DNA of 64,000 nucleotides from contig NC_018256.1 of assembly GCF_000227135.1 (NCBI RefSeq), forward strand, positions 65,969-129,968. The letters run 5' to 3'. The notes below the pieces were generated by a model that was given only the letters and a program-made list of their open reading frames with translations, searched no databases and was not told the origin of the DNA. Numbering within the stretch: the stretch's first letter is position 1; each line of letters opens with the position of its first letter. This document shows, one piece after another, positions 30,574-41,438 of the stretch. Both the position numbers and the translations under genes were made by a program. The stretch comes from Leishmania donovani (Eukaryota > Euglenozoa > Kinetoplastea > Trypanosomatida > Trypanosomatidae).

Positions 30574-31323
30574 CTACGGGGAGCCGTTGATGGCGCTGAG
30601 GATATCAGCCTTTGTCTTGACCCCCTTCAACTGAATTGAGTTGTCCTTGGCGAACTCCTTCAACGCGGCGAGGGTCCACTTTGGGCTCGGCGTTTTGGAG
30701 GGCGCCGTCGCGGCCTTGCGCCGCGAGTTTGAGCGGGAGCGAGAACGCCGACGGCGGGCTGACGTCTTTGCCGCCGGCTTGGGCTTCGTCGGCGAAGGAG
30801 AGCGCGCGCGGGCCGGGGATCGGGAGGCGGCCTTCTTCGGCGAGGATTGCTTCGATGAAGACTTCTTGGGAGAGATCTTCTTGGGCGGCGCCTTCTTCGG
30901 GCTTGTCTTGCGCGGCGTGCTGCTCGCGGAAGTCATCGGCTGTGGCTCTGGCGAGTTGGCACGCGCCGGCGACTTGGCCGGCGATCTGGCCGCCAACTTG
31001 CTGGCGTGTGGCGAGCGAGACGCGGCCTTGCTGGGAGAGTGCGAGGAGTCCTTCAGGTCTGCCTCCTTCAGCGGAGTTGTCAGCTTGGCCCCGACGGACT
31101 TCAGCAGAGACGCGTGCTTCTTCTGCGACAGAGGTGGAGATTTTTTCGCGTTTGCGGATGCTTTCGAGGATGTAGATGATCTGCGCCAGGCGGTGGCCGC
31201 CATCGCCGCTACGTTGTCATCCCTCATCCTGCCCTCATCGTCGAATAAGCGGTACTCCGCCTGCGGCAAATCGTCATCGTCCACCTCCGGCTTGGTATAA
31301 ATGTAGTTCTTCCAGAACGGCAT
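30574..31323 (-). CDS. Basic SPKK-repeat protein with C-terminal SAP motif
   Basis: A 249-residue, strongly basic protein predicted to bind DNA. The N-terminus is distinct (MPFWKNYIYTKPEVDDDD). Residues ~50-212 are Lys/Ser/Pro/Ala-rich, with SPKK at 141-144, 151-154 and 161-164, repeated SPAK/SPAR-type motifs and an RRRSRSRSNSRRK cluster at 190-203. These resemble histone H1 tails and SR proteins. The C-terminus (~216-247: WTLAALKEFAKDNSIQLKG, then KTKADILSAI) matches the SAP helix-extended-helix motif, used for DNA/chromatin attachment. The likely location is nucleus or kinetoplast; no presequence decides between them. The frame is open upstream to 31926, but the splice site at 31395 supports the ATG at 31323. 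Confidence 0.8.
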   Translation of the reverse strand: MPFWKNYIYTKPEVDDDDLPQAEYRLFDDEGRMRDDNVAAMAATAWRRSSTSSKASANAKKSPPLSQKKHASLLKSVGAKLTTPLKEADLKDSSHSPSKAASRSPHASKLAARSPAKSPARANSPEPQPMTSASSTPRKTSPKKAPPKKISPKKSSSKQSSPKKAASRSPARARSPSPTKPKPAAKTSARRRRSRSRSNSRRKAATAPSKTPSPKWTLAALKEFAKDNSIQLKGVKTKADILSAINGSP

Positions 31324-32420
31324 TCTCCGCTTGCGCTGAGGCGATGCGTGGAGCTGTGTAAGAGGTGGTCGAGGAAGGAAAGGTTGGAGCAAGCCTGTGA
31401 GGCGCACAGGCGAAACAAAGGGAAGGGAAGGGGGGGCGAGAAAGGTCAAATAAACTGCCAGTTGCGACGCAGTTTCGTTGGACGGGTCTTGTCCGGTCGT
31501 GCTCTTCGCGAGAGCAACAGGAGAAGAAAGGGGCGACGGGGAAGAGGCCAGAGAGAGAAAGTGAGGCGGTGTATCCGATGTACACCACGTTGGAGAGCAC
31601 AGAATGAAGGCAGATGAGGCACGCGCATGGGAAGCTAGATCACCAGCAAAGATCACAGGGAAACGGCCAGCGCCACCGCCGTCAGTCGGGCTGCGTCGTC
31701 GGCCTCCTCTTCGCGAGTGGCGAAGTACTTTGTTACAACAGCTGCAAGCAGGTGCATCGGAGCGACACTTCCGCGCCAAACGCCACCGGGACAACGTCGC
31801 GTGCACCGACAAGACCGACGTTTGCCGCGCGTCGATGTGCAACCTCGCGTGCGAAGCGGATCCCCTCCACGTCGTCATTCCTCCCTTTCCCGCAACAAGG
31901 TCGACGCAAACACCGAAGAACCGCAATCGGAAAAGACCGCGAAGACGAACGCCGACTGGTCGCTCGGCAGCCTAAGCAACGGCACCGAAAGAGCGAAAGT
32001 GGAGCGCTGACTCTTCGGCAGCACGAGCATGAGCAAGCAGGGCCCTCTTAGCAACAGAAGCACATGTCCATACGTGCAGCACGGCTCACGCCAGCAACGC
32101 CCACAGCGATGCACAGAAGATGGCCAAACGCGCGCACAGAAAATGCGAAGAAGACACGAGCGATATCGTGTTCGCCTTGCGCAGCGGCTTACGCATCGCA
32201 CACAAACTTGTTCAGGTACTCACTAGCACGCACATGCACACGCATCCATGCACAAGACCACGAAGTGAGTAGCTGGCTCAGTTTGCAGAGGTCGACACAT
32301 GGGTGTGCCGTTGGGAAAGAGATCACAACGGCAGCAAGAAAAAGAAATCGAAAGACATCGGCGTGTGCGCAATGCTTTACTTGCGTAGCGACGCCACAAC
32401 CAAAAACAGTTCTTTTCGTG
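31324..32420. other. Intergenic region, SAP-gene 5'UTR side
   Basis: Contains the 5'UTR of the SAP-domain gene and spacer sequence up to the SIDER-like repeat. No gene or RNA recognised. Confidence 0.5.
31395..31438 (-). promoter_or_regulatory. Predicted spliced-leader acceptor for the SAP-domain gene
   Basis: A C/T tract on the minus strand (about 31418-31438) is followed by CCTCACAG with AG at 31395-31396. The predicted 5'UTR is about 71 nt. This site rules out the longer upstream frame as coding. Confidence 0.6.
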
Positions 32421-33038
32421 TCCATTCGCTCTGCCACACAGCAGGAGGTCCAACTCCGCGTGGCTCCTCTCCCCCTCCCCACCTCCTCCCCTGGCCTGTC
32501 ACAGGGCCCATCGCGCGGTGCAGAGCAGCCGTAGACACACGCCGGCACAGCAATGCGCCGACCCGTTCATCGGACAGCACGGCCCCGGCGCCTAAAAACT
32601 CTACCCACCCCACTATGCCGGTCGCCACCGGGTGCATCTCCCCCGGGGTGGCACTCCGGCGCCCCACACCAGCCGTCGGCCCTGCGAGGGGCCGGGTGGG
32701 ACACACGCTCGAGTCACGCGGGCACTCTGCCTATCAGGTGGGTGTGGCACAGACCTCTTCACGGTCGCGGGGCGCTCCGACGCCACCCCACCCAGGACCG
32801 GGCCGCCGACGTCAGCAGCGATTCATCGCTCTGTCCTCCACACCGTGTCGTGGGTGCCTGGCCCTGTCACCACCAGAAGTGGTTCGGCGTTGGCAGCGAT
32901 GAGGGGGGATAGAGGAGGGGCTGCCCAGCCCCCCCCCCCTCCCCCCGCAGACAGAGTGGGAGGTGCACTGGGCCCTGCGATACCGCGCATGGAGGCGTCC
33001 TCCGTGATCGTGGAAAACAAGTATTGACATACAACGTA
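32421..33038. repeat. SIDER-like dispersed repeat, copy A (complete)
   Basis: The most complete copy of the ~0.6 kb GC-rich element. It starts at tccattcgctctgcc and ends near gatcgtgg (33018); homology with copy B extends to ~33038. Internal hairpin-prone parts include ccggt-cgcc-accgg and ggggctg-cc-cagcccc. A terminal hairpin lies at 32988-33006, with one arm base changed. It lies ~1.5 kb after the stop of the D-lactate dehydrogenase-like gene, in its predicted 3' region. In Leishmania, SIDER2 elements in 3'UTRs are known to promote mRNA decay. Family assignment is by size and location only. Confidence 0.72.
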
Positions 33039-34499
33039 GAAAGGCGAATAAGACCAACGTTAGAGATATGACGACAGCAAGCGAGAGAGCGGAGATAAAC
33101 ATGTAAAGCAAAAGAATCGGCTCGAGCAGAGAGAGCGGAGCGAGGCACAGGAATAAACGTGCCGAATCCGCTCCTGGTGCTGCACTAAATCGTATGCATG
33201 TCGCATACCCTCTGTGAGGGTCGCGTGATTTGCGCGTGTGTGCTGTTGCCGTTCGATACCGCACCTCGCTCTGCGCCGGTGCGTATGCGCCTCTTTACAT
33301 TCAAACCGACAAGAGAGAGAAGTCCACAGCATAAAACAAATATAAGAAAAAACATAAGTGAGCGTGAGCTCAGGATGGTCATGATGTCGTGCGCGCTTGT
33401 GCACGTGTGCGCCAGCGGACTTGTGGGCTTCTCTTCCTCTCCCTGTCTGTCCGGTTTTCAGGCAACCATTCCGTGTGCGATGCGGCGTTAAATCCATGAT
33501 CTTTATTGATCGTGCACAAACCCACACATTCCCGCGGACATCGGCGTTGTATTTTCGCTGGGGAATGCAAAGTCCAGGGGCATAAGAAGAACGGAATGAC
33601 ACCAACCAACCAGCCACACGTTCAAGGAAAACGGAGATGAGGAATGATGCGCACGCCTACATCATACATGAAAGCATGTATACGCATGTGTGTGTGTATA
33701 TATATATATATGTATAGAAAGAGATGTATGAATGGATGTATATGTAAGCACTTGCATGTCTTTCCCTCTTTCGCACACGCGCACGCACCGAGAACGGCAA
33801 CACGCCTTTGAGTGGTGACGGGTGGCGCGGCAGGAGAGGCAACGAGTCGAAAAAATGAGGTTTCGTGTGGGCGCCGGGGCTGGCAGGGGGGGGAGCAACG
33901 ATAAGGGAAATGCACAATTTTGTTTTTGAAGGGGGCCCTCATCAAAGTCTCCGTGTGCGGCGGCACGTATGCCGGGTGGAGGACCGCATTGGGAGCTGCT
34001 GCTCATGCACCCCCATCTTGTGCGATCAGCTTCTCTGTCGATTCCACCGCGCCACAACGTCCACCATCGTAGTCATCTGCTGCCCGAACCCTCCCCATGC
34101 TCATTCTCCCCATCACGGACGCCATAGAGCCATGTTACGGCCTCGCAAGAGGTAGATTATACGTGCGCCCGCGCGAGGGAAAGAAACGAGGAGCACCACT
34201 GGCGGCACGTGTGAGAGAGAGAAGCAAGATGGACAAGAAGCCAAGTCGGAGAACGGCGAAAAGCAGCCAGCTTACAGCACCTAAGGCACACGGGAGGTGA
34301 AGAGAGACAGAGCACGCGTGTTTGTACGCCTTCGGGCAGCCGCCAAACAAAAAGATAGAGACCTGAGCTCGGGAAGACACGATAGGAAAACATAGGAAGA
34401 GAGAGGGGGAGGGTAGAGTAAAAGGGTAGAAACGAGAAAGAACAGGAAGGAGAACCTTTGGAGTATGTGCGCTAGCAACCACAGACGGAGAGGCATGCG
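33039..34499. other. Intergenic region, 3' of the D-lactate dehydrogenase-like gene
   Basis: No gene. It is more AT-rich than most of the window and has a (TA)n/(TG)n run at about 33688-33714. Probably the D-LDH-like 3'UTR. Confidence 0.5.
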
Positions 34500-35975
34500 C
34501 TATAAGTGCGCGGTGGGGTACATGACCTGCTGGAACGGGTAAAAGCAGCCGGGGTTCATGATGTTGTCGGGGTCGAGCGCCTTCTTGATCGTCTCCTGCA
34601 CGCAAATGTGGGCCTCACCGTGCTCTTGCGTGACGTGGCGCACCTTGCCAATGCCAACGCCGTGCTCGCCCGACACGGTGCCGCCCATTTCGACAGCGCG
34701 GCGCACCATGCGAATCTCCAGCTCGCGAGCACGCTTGAGGTCCGCCGCGTCGGTGTACGGGACCAGTGTGTGGAAGTTGCCGTCGCTAATATGGGCACAG
34801 ATCAGGCACGGGCGGCTGTTCTGCTTGAAATCCTCCTCTGTCGCCTCGACACACTCCGCCAGGCGGCTGATGGGGACGCAGACGTCTGTCGTGATCACTT
34901 TCTGAGCACTCTTTGTCTTGCCCGCGTGCATGGCGGAGAAGAAGCAGCTACGGCGGGCCTCCCAAACGGTGTCCATGGCCTTGCCGTCTTTCAAGTAGCG
35001 TATCTCCTTGGCACCAAACTTCTTGAAAACTGCGGCCACCTTCTTGTAGTCGCCGTGGATGTGGCGCCGCCCCTCGTTGTCGCAGACAAACTCAAGCAGA
35101 ACGCACGCCGACACGCGCAGGTTCGTTTTGTTGTACGAATTGGCCGCCGCTACACTCTCCTTGTTGAGCAGCTCGCATCGCAGCAGTGTGTGAGGGACAC
35201 CTTGCTGCTTGAGCGCCACCACCGCACGCACTGCCGCGTGCGTCGTGTCGAAGAAGCCCACGCCGCCGGAGCTGCACTTCTGAATGGGAAACAGGCGAAA
35301 GCATACCTCACAGATGACGCCGAGGGTGCCTTCGCTACCAATGTACAGCTGAGTCAGCTCCAGCCCAGCCGATGACTTGCGCACCACCTGCCGCGTCTGC
35401 ACAACGGTGCCCTGCGGGGTGACGACGCGCAAGGACAGCACGTTCTCGCGAGTGGTACCGTAGCGCAGCGTGCACATGCCGCTGCCGGAGGTGGCCACCA
35501 TGCCACCGACGCAGGGGTTCGAGGACGGGTCGGGGCCAAAGACGAAGCCGTGCTTGGCAGCTGCCTTGTTGAGAGTCATTTTGCGCACCCCAGCGCCCAC
35601 CCACACGCACGAGTTGTCGAGGTCGAAGTCCATCCGAGTCAAACGATCCGTGTCGATGACGATGCCGCCAGCGTATGGGATGCACGCGCCCTCGATGCCC
35701 GTGCCGGCGCCACGTGGCGTCATGGGCACCTTGTACTTCGCGCACACCTGTACCACCGCAGCCACCTGTTCCGTCGAGTTCGGCCGGACGGCCGCCACAG
35801 GGACGGAGCCGGCGTGGCTCGACTTGTCCTTGCTGTAAAACTTACGAAGAGTCACAGCATCCGTTACCATGGACTTGGGGCCCAAGTTGAGCCCCACAAG
35901 CTCATCAAGGCATGCCTTGTACTTGCTCTGGCGAGCGGTGAAAGGCTCGAACTCGAACTCCTCAACAGCACTCAT
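34500..35975 (-). CDS. D-lactate dehydrogenase-like FAD-linked oxidoreductase
   Basis: A 491-residue flavoprotein of the GlcD/DLD family (vanillyl-alcohol-oxidase FAD fold). The N-terminal FAD-binding domain has PRGAGTGIEGACIPYAGG, NPCVGGMVATSGSGM and YIGSEGTLGVI. The C-terminal FAD-oxidase domain has HISDGNFH (~395), GTVSGEHGVGIGK (~437) and LDPDNIMNPG (~470), all near consensus. It is likely to oxidise D-lactate or another D-2-hydroxyacid. The last three residues are AHL, which fits a peroxisomal targeting signal type 1, so a glycosomal location is possible. No mitochondrial presequence is seen when the start is at 35975 (MSAVEEFEFEP). The frame is open upstream to 36308, but its composition there is UTR-like. 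Confidence 0.9.
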   Translation of the reverse strand: MSAVEEFEFEPFTARQSKYKACLDELVGLNLGPKSMVTDAVTLRKFYSKDKSSHAGSVPVAAVRPNSTEQVAAVVQVCAKYKVPMTPRGAGTGIEGACIPYAGGIVIDTDRLTRMDFDLDNSCVWVGAGVRKMTLNKAAAKHGFVFGPDPSSNPCVGGMVATSGSGMCTLRYGTTRENVLSLRVVTPQGTVVQTRQVVRKSSAGLELTQLYIGSEGTLGVICEVCFRLFPIQKCSSGGVGFFDTTHAAVRAVVALKQQGVPHTLLRCELLNKESVAAANSYNKTNLRVSACVLLEFVCDNEGRRHIHGDYKKVAAVFKKFGAKEIRYLKDGKAMDTVWEARRSCFFSAMHAGKTKSAQKVITTDVCVPISRLAECVEATEEDFKQNSRPCLICAHISDGNFHTLVPYTDAADLKRARELEIRMVRRAVEMGGTVSGEHGVGIGKVRHVTQEHGEAHICVQETIKKALDPDNIMNPGCFYPFQQVMYPTAHL

Positions 35976-37290
<1,315 letters not shown>

Positions 37291-38442
37291 CTACGCCGCA
37301 CGGCCCCCCTTCGACTTGCAAATCGGAATGTGCCGTGCCGCGACGTCATCGGAGAAGTGCCGCCCGCATGATGGGCACGGCACCCGATCATCGTCCACCG
37401 CGACGGATGCGCCAGCCATGGCGTTGCGCAACTGCGCACTTTGCTTCCGCCACTTCTCTGGCTTGAAGGCTGTGTCGGTCGGCCAGCGCTGCGGCCCACC
37501 CGGGGCGGCACCGGGAGCGTTTGCCGTGGCATCCGCAGAGGCAGCGGCACCATCACCGCCTGCGGTTCGGTCCGGCTTCTTGCGACCGCTGCGCGCCCTG
37601 CCGCTCTTCATGTCGCCCTTTGTTTTGGGCAATGTGTTTTTGTGTCGCTCGCATGTGGCCACGTGCCGCTCCAGTCGAGCCGGAGCAAACGTGCGACCAC
37701 AGTGCGGGCACGGCTCCAGCTCCACGTCCTTCATCTCGTCCACGTCGACGGGGACCTGCGGCTTGCCGCAGGCCATCGCTGGGCGCTCATCGATGGCGGC
37801 CGCAGCAGCCGCGCTGTAGCTACTCGTACTAAACGGCGCCAACACGTACGCGTCCTCCTCCGGCAGTGGGCCAGATGGGCGCCTTTGGCTGCTGTTCCCG
37901 TCTTCGCTCGGCTCAGTCGTGGACACAGCGACGAAGTCCGTCAACTCCGACGCAGGCGCGCCGCGGCGCTTCAGCACTGCAGCTGGCAAGTCCTCAAAGG
38001 AGTGCTGATGCACAGTCGGGGGTGTCACGGCGCCGTGAGATGTCGCCCGCATGAGCGCATCCTGCCTTGGCAAGGTGCCGAACGATGTGGTCGAGTGTTC
38101 TAGGATCACGTGTTCCGCATCGTAGGTGCTGAAGGATGCGCCCTCCACGCTGCTGGCAGCGGCCGTCGATATCGGTGCTGCGGAGGCAGGGATGCCACCT
38201 CGCCCCTGCCAACGCGCCGTGTTTGGGTTCATACTGTCCGCAGCCTCCCGCTGCACTCGCTGCCAGTAGTTGCGCTGCGCAGTCGCTCGCTGCTGGGCAC
38301 TCAGCCGCAGCTTAAGGAACTGAATAAAGTTGATGTCTGCCGGCGTCGACTCCCGCAGCAGCTTCGTTTGCTCTGACAACAGCGAGCGGCCATCGAAGCC
38401 GCCGTCAGAGTGCGAGCGTGGACCGTCTCGTGTCGCAGACAT
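37291..38442 (-). CDS. C2HC-type double zinc-finger protein
   Basis: A 383-residue protein with two C2HC (ZC2HC1-like) zinc fingers. The first is CPHCGRTFAPARLERHVATC (about 243-262); the second is CPSCGRHFSDDVAARHIPIC (about 354-373, close to the C-terminus). The fingers are separated by a basic, Ala/Gly/Pro-rich linker. The N-terminal ~80 residues contain a helical charged segment (FIQFLKLRLSAQQRATAQRN), and the middle is low-complexity. This finger type occurs in small cytoskeletal or cilium-associated and nuclear proteins; function here is unknown. The ATG at 38442 starts MSATRDGPRS and lies 17 nt after a predicted splice site. Confidence 0.82.
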   Translation of the reverse strand: MSATRDGPRSHSDGGFDGRSLLSEQTKLLRESTPADINFIQFLKLRLSAQQRATAQRNYWQRVQREAADSMNPNTARWQGRGGIPASAAPISTAAASSVEGASFSTYDAEHVILEHSTTSFGTLPRQDALMRATSHGAVTPPTVHQHSFEDLPAAVLKRRGAPASELTDFVAVSTTEPSEDGNSSQRRPSGPLPEEDAYVLAPFSTSSYSAAAAAAIDERPAMACGKPQVPVDVDEMKDVELEPCPHCGRTFAPARLERHVATCERHKNTLPKTKGDMKSGRARSGRKKPDRTAGGDGAAASADATANAPGAAPGGPQRWPTDTAFKPEKWRKQSAQLRNAMAGASVAVDDDRVPCPSCGRHFSDDVAARHIPICKSKGGRAA

Positions 38443-39644
38443 CTCGGCACGCGACTCCCCTCCGGTGAGATGAAGTGGTTGACGGATTTAAACGGGGAAA
38501 AAAGGGGGAAAACGAGAGGGGGGAACGGCTGCTCACCGACGCGACAATGCCAGGGGTGGCAAGTTGGGTGTGTGGCTTTGCGAGAGAGCGTAATTAGTCG
38601 TGGAAAGGGAGGAAGGCAACAAGCAGGGAGAAGGAAAGAGAGAGTCGGCAAGAAGAACAACGGGCAAAGAAGAACGATGTAATGGCCCAGGATTGTGTCG
38701 CGGATCGATCCGGTCGATGTGCTCTAAGCGATCCACAGGCACACGCACGCACAGGTACAGAAAGAGGGCAGGTCGTATGAAGGGATGTCGGTGCGTGCGA
38801 CGGGGAAGAGGGCGCTGGTAAGGGCAGAGAAAGCATAAAACACAATGAAAGGGAAGGGAGGGAGAACGAGCTCCCATATATCGCGGTGGGCGCCACAAAA
38901 AAAAGGGGGGGAGGGGGAGGGGGGAGGCACTGATGTACAAGAGCACGTTGGTCATGCAGTGGCAGCGCTGCCCGTGCTGGAGAGAAAACTCTCACGGCGG
39001 TGTACAATCTATGTTGGGTGATGGGGCGTTGGTGTCCGCGTGTGTATGTGCTTGCGTGCTTGTATACTTGCCTTGTGCATGTACGTGAGGAAGAGGGAAG
39101 AAGCCTAGTACAACAAGCACTGACACGTCACTGCACGCACGTATGCACCGCATAGAAGTTTGAAGAGAGAGGAGGGTGCGATTTGAGGGAAGAGGAGGGG
39201 AAGTGCATGGGAGAGGGGCAAGCGCGGAAGAAGTGGATAGAGAAGCGCCGGCAGCCCGCAGCTTCGCTGGGTGGCAAGAGGAAGCCGTGGAAAGGTGCGT
39301 ACAGCTTGGGCGCTGCATAGGCAAACGTCTCAGGAAAAGAAGAAACCGCCACGGAGAAGAAGCGAGGAGTGCACGGCTCTTGCGCAGCAGTCGTAAAACG
39401 CCGGATAGCACAACAGTGGTAGCGACAGCGCTTTCTCTTGACGAGAGGAGACAGCCATGCCCACCCCCATGAGCGCGCACGCGTGTATTGTTTATCCTGC
39501 CATGTAGTGACTTCATTGTTGCGGTCGATGCTATCGGTGCTTTCCGTCAGTGTCAATGGAGAGCTGAAGCGTCACAAATCATTCGGCCTCAACGCCTCAC
39601 ACAGCCCACGCGTCGAGCCCCATCCAGCGAGATGGTCGCAGCAG
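38443..39644. other. Intergenic region
   Basis: Contains the 5'UTR of the C2HC gene and the 3'UTR of the FHA gene. It is low-complexity and has purine-rich runs near 38840-38930. No gene recognised. Confidence 0.5.
38460..38524 (-). promoter_or_regulatory. Predicted spliced-leader acceptor for the C2HC zinc-finger gene
   Basis: A strong C/T tract on the minus strand (38488-38524) has its first downstream AG at 38460-38461, 17 nt before the ATG at 38442. Confidence 0.6.
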
Positions 39645-40658
39645 CTACGCATTGCGCATCACCACGTACTTGCGCGTTGAGCAGCCAAACTCCAACACAT
39701 CCGAGTCAATCACCGTCGTCGCCTCCATTGCCGGCACCGCCTCGCCATTCAGCTTTGTGTGGTTAGTGGACCCCAGATCGATCAGCTGCAGCTCGGCTGT
39801 CCATACCGCAGCCGCGTCACCACCGGCAGAGGTCAGGGCCTCCTCCAGCATTGCCCACATGCCAGTGCACAAGGATCGCAGAGCCTGCGTGCTCTGTGCA
39901 AACGGAGGCACATCCGCTCCCGGTGACGACAGCATCGGTGCGTCAGGCGAAAATGCCTTCACCTCTTCCGTTACGTAGGCGTCCAAAGCAGCCTCGTCCG
40001 CCAAGACGAACCGCATCTCCATTGAGGCGTGCTGGCCAGAGCAAGAGGGGTGTTCGAGCGGCACATCATTCACATCTGGATCCTTTCCCAGCAGCCACAC
40101 CGAGCGCCAGGTGATGTTGGCGTACTCCGCCACCTTTCTGTCGTGCTTCATGACCAGCAGCTTGTAGGCGGGAATGAAGAAGGTACTCGAAGACGACGAG
40201 CCGTGCGCCAGCGCCGAAGATGGTACCGTTTTACCGCTGACGAGCTCGTCTCGATGCCACTGCAGTATCCCTGTGTAGAGGGCAGAGAGCTGCTCGCGCG
40301 ATGGGCCTGTGAGGGCAACTGCTTCAGTAGTCCTTTTCGGTGCCGCTGCTACCGCCCAACGGCGCCACCACTGCACAAGGCACTCGGCAATGGTGGCTAC
40401 GCGCAAGTATGTGATCAGTGTGGGGTCCGAGGAAAACGACGTTGTTGTCCCGGGCACGTCACTATCCGCAGCTTCAGTGTCGTCTTCGCGGCGCAGCGCA
40501 TCAAGTAGTTGTTGTGGTATGGTGAGGAGAGAAGGATACCACTTGACCGAGCGGGGCGCCGCCGAGCTCCCTGGCAGCAGCAGGCGGGGGCGCGTGACGG
40601 GCAGACCACCGAGACGGGAGGTCAGCAGTCCTGTGCGGCCGTAATTTGGAGCTTCCAT
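39645..40658 (-). CDS. FHA-domain protein, SNIP1/Pml1-like
   Basis: A 337-residue protein ending in a forkhead-associated (phosphothreonine-binding) domain. The first half of the fold is SVWLLGKDPDVNDVPLEHPS (187-206), leading into CSGQHASMEM with the SxxH pair S207/H210. The second half is LQLIDLGSTNHTKLNGEAVP (290-309), then DSDVLEFGCSTRKYVVM. The order and wording resemble the SNIP1/Dawdle/Pml1 FHA domain, which acts in mRNA splicing/retention or small-RNA biogenesis. A ~70-residue insert (218-287) splits the fold. The usual arginine after the glycine is Lys (GK). The N-terminal half is helical and otherwise unrecognised. The frame is open upstream into repeat copy C, but the splice site at 40701 supports the start at 40658. 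Confidence 0.83.
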   Translation of the reverse strand: MEAPNYGRTGLLTSRLGGLPVTRPRLLLPGSSAAPRSVKWYPSLLTIPQQLLDALRREDDTEAADSDVPGTTTSFSSDPTLITYLRVATIAECLVQWWRRWAVAAAPKRTTEAVALTGPSREQLSALYTGILQWHRDELVSGKTVPSSALAHGSSSSSTFFIPAYKLLVMKHDRKVAEYANITWRSVWLLGKDPDVNDVPLEHPSCSGQHASMEMRFVLADEAALDAYVTEEVKAFSPDAPMLSSPGADVPPFAQSTQALRSLCTGMWAMLEEALTSAGGDAAAVWTAELQLIDLGSTNHTKLNGEAVPAMEATTVIDSDVLEFGCSTRKYVVMRNA

Positions 40659-40700
40659 GGTGACTGCTCTGCTTTTTTGTCGATGTGCGCTCTCGCACAC

Positions 40701-40773
40701 CTGCGCACGTGCACGCACGTTTTGAAGAGGCCGGTGGAGAAGTAGCCAACCACAGAAAAAAAAAGAGGAGCGG
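40701..40773 (-). promoter_or_regulatory. Predicted spliced-leader acceptor for the FHA gene
   Basis: A T-rich tract on the minus strand (about 40754-40773) has its first downstream AG at 40701-40702 (GCGCAG), giving a ~42 nt 5'UTR. Confidence 0.55.
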
Positions 40774-40864
40774 AGGCGACACACAGTAATGCAATCCCAC
40801 ACCCATTCGCGCAGAGCGGCCCTGTTAACCTTATTCGCGCAGCACACAAACCTTGTCCTCCCGC

Positions 40865-41438
40865 GTCCATTCGCTCTGCCACACAGCAGGAGGTCCAACT
40901 CCGCGTGACTCCTCTCCCCCTCCCCACCTCCTCCCCTGGCCTGTCACAGGGCCCATCGCGCGGTGCAGAGCAGCCGTAGACACACGCCGGCACAGCAATG
41001 CGCCGACCCGTTCATCGGACAGCACGGCCCCGGCGCCTAAAAACTCTACCCACCCCACTATGCCGGTCGCCACCGGGTGCATCTCCCCCGGGGTGGCACT
41101 CCGGCGCCCCACACCAGCCGTCGGCCCTGCGAGGGGCCGGGTGGGACACACGCTCGAGNNNNNNNNNNNNNNNNNNNNNNNNNNNNNNNNNNNNNNNNNN
41201 NNNNNNNNNNNNNNNNNNNNNNNNNNNNNNNNNNNNNNNNNNNNNNNNNNNNNNNNNNNNNNNNNNNNNNNNNNNNNNNNNNNNNNNNNNNNNNNNNNNN
41301 NNNNNNNNNNNNNNNNNNNNNNNNNNNNNNNNNNNNNNNNNNNNNNNNNNNNNNNNNNNNNCCTCCCCCCGCAGACAGAGTGGGAGGTGCACTGGGCCCT
41401 GCGATACCGCGCACGGAGGCGTCCTCCGTGATCGTGGC
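40865..41438. repeat. SIDER-like dispersed repeat, copy C (interrupted by an N gap)
   Basis: Same orientation as copy A; it begins gtccattcgctctgcc and ends at gatcgtgg. The terminal hairpin is at 41412-41430. The N gap at 41159-41361 replaces the middle; copy A has ~224 bases at the matching place. It lies ~90 bp upstream of the FHA gene's pyrimidine tract, in the 3' region of the RS-rich membrane-protein gene. Confidence 0.75.
41159..41361. other. Assembly gap (203 N)
   Basis: A run of 203 N inside repeat copy C. Unlike the 99-N gaps, it has a non-standard length and non-duplicated flanks, so it is probably a size-estimated gap. Confidence 0.99.

Noticed and set aside
40659..40898. 80-codon N-terminal extension of the FHA protein starting inside repeat copy C
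   Set aside because: Begins in the dispersed repeat, crosses the predicted splice acceptor and pyrimidine tract, and lacks similarity to FHA proteins.
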